The notes beneath the pieces are model-generated. The model saw only the letters and a list, made by a program, of their open reading frames with translations. It made no database searches and was not told the DNA's origin. A program made the position numbers and the translations under genes. Source: Caldifarciminota bacterium (lineage in GTDB: Bacteria > WOR-3 > Hydrothermia > UBA1063 > CAJXJZ01). From it: a stretch of 24,058 nt of DNA. Location of the stretch: contig JALTEL010000272.1 in assembly GCA_027073945.1 (NCBI GenBank), forward strand, positions 1 through 24,058, given 5' to 3'. Shown here in pieces: positions 7,746 to 14,506 of the stretch. Positions within the stretch are counted from its first letter, which is position 1; each line of letters opens with the position of its first letter.

Positions 7746-10481
7746 CTACAGGTAATACTCTGGATAAATCTTCTCCAAAAATATGCCAAAAATGCTCTTA
7801 TTTATTCCATATTGCCCACCAGGGCACATATAAATTGCCCTTTCACAATATTTATTAAGCGTGCTGGCAACCGCTGTTATATCAGCATTGGTGTTTGTAA
7901 TTCTAAAATTTCCTGGCAGCGAACTGATGAACCTACTTGTATCAAAAGCAAGGGGCCGGGTACCTAAAGGACCGGAAGGTATTTTATCATTACATCCGAT
8001 TTTCTGTCCCGCAACCGTAATATCGGCGCCGTTTATGGTTTTAACTGGAATGGTGAGGTCAGGGGGGTTATAACTTCCCAAACTTGCTACCTCCAGTGCC
8101 CCTTTACTGACAACACCCTTGTAGTCTCCACCTCGCGGTAAAGAAACGGTGAGGCCTATTTCTTTGGAGTCAAAATAGCTTTTTATAAAGCTTTCGATTC
8201 TATTATTGGGAGGGATGAACCCCTCAATCAATCGCCAACCATTGCCGACAGGATAAAACTGAACCTTCGTGACAGAATAGGCGCTTAAGAGTCGGTAAAG
8301 ATATTCGAAGATGCCCTGGAAAAAACGGTCAATGACCTGTTGAGCCGCATTTTTTATGGCATCAGGATAAATTCCAAGGAGCCCTTGAATCCCCGACTCT
8401 CTCATCTTTTTCTGAAGAGCGATTACCCTTTCATTCAAATTATCAATACCGCCTGGGTACTGGGGGAATTTTTCTGCTAGATAATTTAAATAGACATTTC
8501 CGCCATACCTGATGCTATCCATCATTTCATTTCCATTTACCCATAAGGCGATATCTGTGGTGCCACCTCCAATATCCACTACCAATTCTGCTGTACCTGG
8601 AGCTGGTGCCCAGGATACCTTAGCTGCCTGAGATTCAGCTACCAGTTCTCTGAAGGCCATAGCTGTATTTACTATCGCCAGGTTCAGAGTCATGCCAGTT
8701 TCTTGCTGAAGATCATTAAAAATTGGGCCTTCAAGGGATTTTCTGTATTTATCATACCTTTCCTTTCCAAAAGCAAGGGGATAGGTGGGCACCACAGATA
8801 TGTTGGTGCTTAAGGTATTCCTTCTAATTGCTGCCAGGGCCATGTGGAGAATCATCTTGATATATGTCTTAATTAATAGAGCCTGAGTAAAGTTTGGAGG
8901 ACTTTCCCATTTAAAGTCGCTGATGATCATCCGATGGGCATTATCCCTTTCGAATTGAGAATGAGGAATAGTAAAGTTTTTTATAGGGGCCTTGAGGGCG
9001 GGGTCTCCTTCAGGCTTTAAATTTGCATCAGCAAAAAGAAGTTCCGAGGGAAGGGTGGCTAAATTTCTATTAAAGGAAGTTGTGGGAAGCCAAAAACAGT
9101 TCCGTCTTAATATATCCATTGCTGGATCAGTTTGGTAATAATCTGTTCCTAAAATGTCGTGGGTCAGATCGTCAAAATCAAGGAGTTTATAATTTCCATC
9201 CTCTTCGATTCCGATTGTGGTATGAGAGGTGCCGAAGTCGAGCGAGATGGTTATACCTTGTCCTCCATCACCAATTTGTGGACGGCTATCTCTGAATATA
9301 CCTAAGGGGGTACCATTGCGGTCAATCTCTATAAACTCGACAGGGAAATCGATTTGACAACCTTCATTTTGTCCAAGCTGCTCTGCAACATTAAAATTGT
9401 TTTTGATAAGGTTAATACTTAGTCCTGCAGATGTAGGTGAGGGTGCAAAGAAGGCATAGTTAACATTCCAGCCTTTAGCCTTAAAGGAAGGCCAGAGAAG
9501 AATACTGGCTTTACCGCCATCGGCTTTTTTCAGGGGCGTCCAGCTTATAGGTGCTGGCCAGTTATTCAAGTGGACAGAATAGGTGATTTCATTATTAGCA
9601 CCTCTCTCTTTGCTTGTGGCCGCTATGTTAACCATGCTCAAATATTCTTTCTTTACGGGAAGATCGGGTATCTGATGATTACTAAATTCCACTATCTCTT
9701 CACAGAAGATGTTCTTCTCAAATCTTCGCATAGGTATAGCTATCAAATTCCCAGCACATCTTACCTGAGCAGAGAAGGTTCCAGAAGTAAAAGTAAACTG
9801 ATTAAGGGCAGTAGGAGGAGGTGCAAAAGGGGCCTTGAAATTATTCTTTATATCTAATAGACTATCGAGCCAAGCCGGATTCGGTGTCCCAGCAGGAAGA
9901 TTTGTTCCAACAATTCCCTGTATCTCATCAACCCACTTTGAAAATAGGGCCTTCACCAGATCAGGACTATAGAGCTTTGTTTTTCTGTCTATTTCTTTTT
10001 CAAGCTTCTGTAAAGTAATACCTTTATAACCTGATTCAGGATGAGTACCTATAGGTGGGTTTTGATCCTCATATTCAGAAGCGGCAATAAATTTCGCCCC
10101 TGGATACAAAAAACAATCAGGATATCCCCCTCCTATCTCTTTATTATTCCATTTAAGAATAATAAAATTGGTCATTCCGGGTTCAAAACTCTTTATAACC
10201 TGAGTAAGGCGAGATGCGTCTGTCAAAGGAATACTTTCTGCCTCTATTATTCCCAGAAACAACCCCCTTGTTAAAAGAGAAAACCTCTTTAAAGCCATTT
10301 GATCAGACTGCTTCATTGCCTTTGTGAAGCCATAGGGATGAGCAAAAATAGAAGGAACTCCAGAGGACTTAATTTGGGCTGAGTTATATAGTCTTCCCTC
10401 AAAACGATTTTGAGTAATGGAATTAAAGTCATTTGGAGCAGCGGGGATACCTCCCCAATTACCGGGCAATAAAAATCCCAT
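7746..10481 (-). CDS. Actin/Hsp70-fold ATPase with a large N-terminal extension
   Basis: The 911-residue product contains an actin-superfamily nucleotide-binding core in its second half. Phosphate-1 motif: SLDFGTSHTTIGI at 412-424. Phosphate-2 motif: VVDIGGGTTDIALW at 634-647. A VGNGWRLIEGF segment at 745-755 fits the adenosine-binding motif. These residues bind ATP and Mg2+ in actin, Hsp70, FtsA and ParM. The first 400 residues are an additional domain I do not recognise; it has no signal peptide or membrane helix, so the protein is cytoplasmic. A near-perfect Shine-Dalgarno (AAGGAGG) lies 7 nt from the ATG, and the upstream stop codon is part of it. The gene lies directly after the tubulin-like gene, so two cytoskeletal-type NTPases are co-expressed. 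Whether it polymerises or works as a chaperone cannot be read from sequence; the SrfB-type 'virulence factor' family is one alternative. Confidence 0.85.
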   Translation of the reverse strand: MGFLLPGNWGGIPAAPNDFNSITQNRFEGRLYNSAQIKSSGVPSIFAHPYGFTKAMKQSDQMALKRFSLLTRGLFLGIIEAESIPLTDASRLTQVIKSFEPGMTNFIILKWNNKEIGGGYPDCFLYPGAKFIAASEYEDQNPPIGTHPESGYKGITLQKLEKEIDRKTKLYSPDLVKALFSKWVDEIQGIVGTNLPAGTPNPAWLDSLLDIKNNFKAPFAPPPTALNQFTFTSGTFSAQVRCAGNLIAIPMRRFEKNIFCEEIVEFSNHQIPDLPVKKEYLSMVNIAATSKERGANNEITYSVHLNNWPAPISWTPLKKADGGKASILLWPSFKAKGWNVNYAFFAPSPTSAGLSINLIKNNFNVAEQLGQNEGCQIDFPVEFIEIDRNGTPLGIFRDSRPQIGDGGQGITISLDFGTSHTTIGIEEDGNYKLLDFDDLTHDILGTDYYQTDPAMDILRRNCFWLPTTSFNRNLATLPSELLFADANLKPEGDPALKAPIKNFTIPHSQFERDNAHRMIISDFKWESPPNFTQALLIKTYIKMILHMALAAIRRNTLSTNISVVPTYPLAFGKERYDKYRKSLEGPIFNDLQQETGMTLNLAIVNTAMAFRELVAESQAAKVSWAPAPGTAELVVDIGGGTTDIALWVNGNEMMDSIRYGGNVYLNYLAEKFPQYPGGIDNLNERVIALQKKMRESGIQGLLGIYPDAIKNAAQQVIDRFFQGIFEYLYRLLSAYSVTKVQFYPVGNGWRLIEGFIPPNNRIESFIKSYFDSKEIGLTVSLPRGGDYKGVVSKGALEVASLGSYNPPDLTIPVKTINGADITVAGQKIGCNDKIPSGPLGTRPLAFDTSRFISSLPGNFRITNTNADITAVASTLNKYCERAIYMCPGGQYGINKSIFGIFLEKIYPEYYL

Positions 10482-10488
10482 GGTTAAA

Positions 10489-10495
10489 CCTCCTT
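10489..10495 (-). promoter_or_regulatory. Strong ribosome-binding site of the actin-like gene
   Basis: The minus strand reads AAGGAGG, 7 nt before the ATG at 10481-10479. It overlaps the TAA stop of the tubulin-like gene (TAAGGAGG). It is the best match to the anti-Shine-Dalgarno in the operon and suggests that this product is made in higher amounts than its neighbours. Confidence 0.8.
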
Positions 10496-11894
10496 AAGGT
10501 TCATATATATCCCCAAATTTTTTGTTAAAAAACTTTTTATTCAGGGTTCTATAAAGCGCTTTCTTGAGTTCCAGGCATACATCACTTTCGTTTTGGAAAG
10601 TGACATTTCTGATTTTCATTTCATTACACCATCTTCTGATAAAACCCATGGGGCTCTTTTTCTCCTTTGCGTATTCACCCGATGTTAGCACTATATCGGA
10701 GTCGCCAAAACTAAAAAGGCGATCCTGATCCCTCGCGTTTTCAATAATATTGCTTAAAAAACTACGGGTTTTTTTTAACGCATTCTTCTCTTCATCCAAT
10801 TTTTTACCAATTTCGTTACAAATATTCTCCTTGCTCTTTTTCAATGATCGTTCTAATTTCCCTAAGATTTTTATAAAATTTCCTGGTAGAACGGGAAAGA
10901 AACCAAAGCCGGGAAGAGGCTCAATTACTCTTTTAAATAACAAAAGAAAGTTCTCGGCTGCCTCATTGATCTGTAAAACCTGACTAAAACCTATATCTAT
11001 TCCACCAGGAAGTTTTACCTTCAGGACATTAATGGGCAAACCTCCTACATCGATAGCATAGGCACAGAGCTCTGAGGGAAATACATTTTGGAAATAGGAA
11101 TCATGGGCCTTAAGGGCCGCAAGCAGATGAAGAAAATGGGATTGTTCTTCCTGAGAACCTACATCCTGATAATTTCTCGTAGGAAGATTGTTTAACCCCA
11201 TTAAAAAACAGGCATTTATCCCGTGCGCAATCTTATCCGCCAGATAGCAGAGACCTGATTCAGCGTTGTTTTTCACCTGCTCAGGGGTAATGACTATGCC
11301 ATCAGTCCCCCCTCCATCCGTCAATGTAAAGTGTTTCAAAAAATAGAAAACATAAATTCTTACATTTGTCCGATTCCCTGCGTTATTTAATTGTTGGTCA
11401 ATATATTGAGCCAGCGAGGGAACACCACCGGCACCGGTGCCACCCATGGCCGAGCCGCAAATGACAAGATTATGGGCATTTCCATCATTAAGCTGATTTA
11501 AAAGCCCGTTAAATACTCCATCGCCACCACCTATCAGCTTGGACTTAAGAACTGATGCCCCTACTGGTGGTCTCCCATACATGCCAGTAGTGATAGGGGT
11601 ATTCTCTTCTTGGGTGGTAAAAAGCGTAGAGAGTATTCCCTGGGTTTCATTTGGATAAGCAGGGTCATATAAAAGCTGATAAAAGGTATTTGGAGCTTCC
11701 TTCGGAAGAGGGTCTATCCGTTTAAGGCTGCCTATAATATCTGTAATAGTTGTATTATATCCTGTATGGATAGGATCTCTATCCATATAATACATCTCTG
11801 CTGGCTTACACCAGGGCAATAGGTGCATAAATCGCCAGTAGGCAAGGGCTACCATCTGCCCAGTGCCACCTACTCCAATAAAATAATTTCCCAT
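10494..11894 (-). CDS. Tubulin/FtsZ-like GTPase
   Basis: The 466-residue cytoplasmic protein begins with a glycine-rich loop (GVGGTG, residues 7-12), as expected for the T1 loop of tubulin/FtsZ, and carries the tubulin signature-like GGTGAGG at 151-157 after a hydrophobic strand (NLVICGSAM). An NNAESGLCYLAD stretch near 209-220 may be the helix that contacts the guanine. The two loops and their spacing support the tubulin superfamily, closest to the divergent 'tubulin-like' bacterial proteins rather than cell-division FtsZ. The C-terminal 130 residues are lysine-rich and helical (residues about 345-385 may form a coiled coil). The gene is 6 bp from a small membrane protein gene upstream and 12 bp from the actin-like gene downstream, which suggests a membrane-linked filament or remodelling function. 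Confidence 0.85.
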   Translation of the reverse strand: MGNYFIGVGGTGQMVALAYWRFMHLLPWCKPAEMYYMDRDPIHTGYNTTITDIIGSLKRIDPLPKEAPNTFYQLLYDPAYPNETQGILSTLFTTQEENTPITTGMYGRPPVGASVLKSKLIGGGDGVFNGLLNQLNDGNAHNLVICGSAMGGTGAGGVPSLAQYIDQQLNNAGNRTNVRIYVFYFLKHFTLTDGGGTDGIVITPEQVKNNAESGLCYLADKIAHGINACFLMGLNNLPTRNYQDVGSQEEQSHFLHLLAALKAHDSYFQNVFPSELCAYAIDVGGLPINVLKVKLPGGIDIGFSQVLQINEAAENFLLLFKRVIEPLPGFGFFPVLPGNFIKILGKLERSLKKSKENICNEIGKKLDEEKNALKKTRSFLSNIIENARDQDRLFSFGDSDIVLTSGEYAKEKKSPMGFIRRWCNEMKIRNVTFQNESDVCLELKKALYRTLNKKFFNKKFGDIYEP

Positions 11895-11900
11895 AATGCC

Positions 11901-12314
11901 TTACTTCCTCCCTACGAAGAACCACAAAATGGTTCCAAATATCCAATATGAGATACCTCCAACTATTCCATCAACCATGACCGTAACCCACCAGCTTATT
12001 GCGGGCAAAAATACACTCCAGGGAAACTGAACAAATTGACGATACTCAGGGTTATTGATGCAGTCCCTTAAATCCGGAGAAGAAAAAAAGACTATAAATA
12101 CTGGCAAAAGGAAGCAGATAAACATTACTACTCCCATGGGAAGAAAAAGTCTCATCTTATCCTTTTTCTCCGGCCTTTCATCCTCAAAGTTCACAAAGGC
12201 CAGACTCCGGCATAGCCATACATGCCAGCCCACACCGGCTGCCGATACGAATAAAATTACTAGGGCTGTCACCTTGGCTAATTCTACAATCTGGTCTACA
12301 CAAAATCCTTCCAT
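11901..12314 (-). CDS. Small multi-span inner-membrane protein
   Basis: This 137-residue protein has hydrophobic segments at about 8-30, 53-76 and 95-134, the last long enough for two helices, with a charged loop (FEDERPEKKDKMR) at about 39-52 that should face the cytoplasm. No motif is recognisable. It has a good Shine-Dalgarno (AAGGAG, 8 nt spacing) that was kept when a MITE inserted just upstream. It directly precedes the tubulin-like gene, so it is a candidate membrane receptor for that GTPase; this is inferred from position. Confidence 0.8.
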   Translation of the reverse strand: MEGFCVDQIVELAKVTALVILFVSAAGVGWHVWLCRSLAFVNFEDERPEKKDKMRLFLPMGVVMFICFLLPVFIVFFSSPDLRDCINNPEYRQFVQFPWSVFLPAISWWVTVMVDGIVGGISYWIFGTILWFFVGRK

Positions 12315-12322
12315 TTTTCAGA

Positions 12323-12328
12323 CTCCTT
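12323..12328 (-). promoter_or_regulatory. Ribosome-binding site preserved beside the MITE
   Basis: AAGGAG on the minus strand, 8 nt before the ATG at 12314-12312. The MITE's target duplication (12329-12333) abuts it directly, so the insertion left the translation signal of the downstream gene intact. Confidence 0.75.
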
Positions 12329-12503
12329 TTTAACCTAAGTTGAGCGATTCTTTTCTGAAAATATACATAACTTATTGATTCTATAAAATTTATTTAAAAA
12401 TCCATTTTCACCCATTGGGTGAAAGAGCCAATTCCAATAAATCTCTATAATTTTAAATAGATAACCCATTTGGGGAATCGAGAATCGCTCAACTTAGGTT
12501 TAA
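12329..12503. mobile_element. 165-bp MITE with 18-bp terminal inverted repeats and 5-bp target duplication
   Basis: The element spans 12334-12498. Its ends are perfect 18-bp inverted repeats: CCTAAGTTGAGCGATTCT at 12334-12351 and its reverse complement at 12481-12498. Both sides carry TTTAA (12329-12333 and 12499-12503), a classic target-site duplication. The interior is AT-rich, has no reading frame and contains a perfect 19-bp palindrome. Such non-autonomous elements are moved by a transposase encoded elsewhere; CC-starting ends and 4-5-bp AT-rich duplications are reminiscent of the IS1380 family, but that is recollection. It sits inside the operon between the genes at 12500-14506 and 11901-12314. 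Confidence 0.9.
12406..12424. repeat. Perfect 19-bp palindrome inside the MITE
   Basis: TTTCACCCATTGGGTGAAA reads the same on both strands around a central base (12415). As RNA it gives an 8-bp stem with a 3-nt loop. There is no T-run directly after it on the minus strand (the sequence continues AT-rich: ATGGATTTTTAAATAAA), so it is at most a weak terminator or an RNA-processing site within the operon transcript. Confidence 0.75.
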
Positions 12504-14506
12504 GGTATCTTTTCCCAGCTAATTATTTTAGATGCAGTGGCGGTTCCTCTTTGTTCTACCACGTCAGGAATATAGAAAGCCTTCTGAAAAATAGATCTAT
12601 CATCTTTCAAGATTTGGATAAGGACCCCGAGTCTCCGCAATGCCTCCTGGGTGGAAATCACTCCCGGGGATACGCTGACAATCCCTACTTCCTTTGCCTG
12701 CATGGCCTTCAAGACAATCTCTCCCCACCCAATTTTCTGAGGATTGAATAAACCTGCGACCAGATATCTTATGTGAAATAAACTTTTAAATTTCAGTATA
12801 TCCCTGTAGCTTAGTTCCTCATTTCCAAATTTTATCTCTTCTTTCGTAGAGTTGAGATCCAAAAATATAATTTTTATATCCCTCTTTCTCAAAAGTCTTT
12901 CAAGGTCAGCTTTTTGGGGGTTAATGAGAACCCTGTCTTCCCCTGCCTCTCTTTTTAAAGCGCCTATCTCTTCCACCCATTTACCGATTTCTTCGTTTGG
13001 AATATGGATTGCCAAGCCAAAGTTTTTCCTGGTAATCACCGGCACCTTTTCAACTTTATCCAAAAAGGCCATTATTGAGGTCAAAGGCTTCTCACTATTC
13101 CCTGCCGGGATAATAAAGAGAAGAAAGTTTTGATTGAGAGCTTTGACCCTCTGTAAACGAATCCACTCGGGGGTTGCCCAATCAGCGACAAATATCAAAA
13201 GAGGTTTTAAGCGAAATTGCATTTTCCCTATAGTTATATCTGAATCCTCACCCACTAAAGAAGATAAGTGCTTTTGATAAAATTCTTCCCACCCCTTATT
13301 TGTATCTTCCTTCCCCTGAACGGTCTCTTCTATCAACCATTTTAGAGTCTTGGCCGACATGTTATCCTCTCGGTAAAAGAGATCATTATGCAGAATGGTC
13401 AGCTTTGTCGGCCTGTTCTCTAAGATCAAAAAGACACTTCTGCTATAAAGCCCGACCGCCTTCAGCCGGGATACCACTCTTCTAAATGTCCTCTTTGTGT
13501 CGAAAACTTCATCCAGTAATGAAGACTGGAAACAGCGATAAAGGCTATTTTTAGATGCACCTGCCGATTCAAAAATCTCCTTCTCTAAATTATCAAGCCT
13601 GCTTTCCCGTTGGATAATCTTATCAACCTTACAAGAGATACCACCCGCAATTGTATCATCTAAGGCAAAATCGAAAAAATTGGGAGTAAGTCTTGATACA
13701 GGCCTATACTCCTCAAGAAGATATGACCATTTTTCTTTATCAATCCTTCCCTTGGCCCACTCAAATACCCTACAGAGATTGAAAAAGTTTTTAAGTTGGA
13801 AAAATTCAGGACATAATGTGGCCAGTTCATCATATCTTTCTGAAACCTGATCCGCCCAGTCCTTAATGCGTGGGTCTACATCATCTAATGTCTTATTTTT
13901 CAGACAAAGGACGACCCCGTTTTCGCTTAAAAACATAACCTTATTATCTGTTGAGACGTAATATTTGCCTTTTTTCGGACAAAGCCAAAATCTCTCTTTG
14001 GGAAGGTCGCCATATGGCCAGAAGCCTTCAGGTCGAATATGAGATCTGTTTATCCCTAATAAGTGTAGTTGTTTTATGCAATTGGCCATATAAGCGCCTA
14101 CTCTCGTATTTTCAATACCACCTGAATATACCAGAGAGGTAATAGAGGTATTGAGCGAAAGTGGGCCAATAGTGATCACCCCTGGTGGTTGATACCCGGT
14201 AAAGATAGCACGCATAGCCAGAACAACATTTTCTATGCGAATCATCTTTATTTCACTCCATGATTTATCCTGTCCCGGTCCCAATCCCAATAATATTATG
14301 TCACCAGAATTGCCAATGGATACACCTATGATGGCTGTTAGAGGAATTGAAGATTCGGGATTTATTTTGCACGCTTTAAGATTGCTTTGAAGTTGTTCCA
14401 AGGACATGGCTACATACCCTTCAGCAACTATTGTATGAAAAAGGGATGCCGATAATATGAATATAACAAGCCACCATCTCTTTAGTGAAAAAACAGGCTG
14501 TTTCAT
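12500..14506 (-). CDS. Exported paralogue of the non-repeat part of the Rhs protein (pseudo-CHAT candidate)
   Basis: The 668-residue product has an N-terminal signal peptide or anchor (hydrophobic 11-27, possible cleavage after IVA). Three regions align with the Rhs lipoprotein at 443-5713: 58-150 with Rhs 720-812 (IENVVLAMRAIF versus PQDLAVALACAF), 171-293 with Rhs 850-1010 (ADQVSERYDELATLCPEF versus ADQFSELYDEISEESPEF), and 340-651 with Rhs 1395-1732 (RLKPLLIFV versus RLKPILIIK; IRYLVAG versus IKYLIAG). The first two modules recall planctomycete DUF1598. The last resembles a caspase/CHAT fold, but the candidate His and Cys are Asn here (Asn552 and Asn588), so it is probably non-catalytic. 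The start overlaps the previous stop (ATGA). The TAA stop lies in the MITE's target duplication, which restores the codon, so the protein is probably full length. Confidence 0.85.
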   Translation of the reverse strand: MKQPVFSLKRWWLVIFILSASLFHTIVAEGYVAMSLEQLQSNLKACKINPESSIPLTAIIGVSIGNSGDIILLGLGPGQDKSWSEIKMIRIENVVLAMRAIFTGYQPPGVITIGPLSLNTSITSLVYSGGIENTRVGAYMANCIKQLHLLGINRSHIRPEGFWPYGDLPKERFWLCPKKGKYYVSTDNKVMFLSENGVVLCLKNKTLDDVDPRIKDWADQVSERYDELATLCPEFFQLKNFFNLCRVFEWAKGRIDKEKWSYLLEEYRPVSRLTPNFFDFALDDTIAGGISCKVDKIIQRESRLDNLEKEIFESAGASKNSLYRCFQSSLLDEVFDTKRTFRRVVSRLKAVGLYSRSVFLILENRPTKLTILHNDLFYREDNMSAKTLKWLIEETVQGKEDTNKGWEEFYQKHLSSLVGEDSDITIGKMQFRLKPLLIFVADWATPEWIRLQRVKALNQNFLLFIIPAGNSEKPLTSIMAFLDKVEKVPVITRKNFGLAIHIPNEEIGKWVEEIGALKREAGEDRVLINPQKADLERLLRKRDIKIIFLDLNSTKEEIKFGNEELSYRDILKFKSLFHIRYLVAGLFNPQKIGWGEIVLKAMQAKEVGIVSVSPGVISTQEALRRLGVLIQILKDDRSIFQKAFYIPDVVEQRGTATASKIISWEKIP

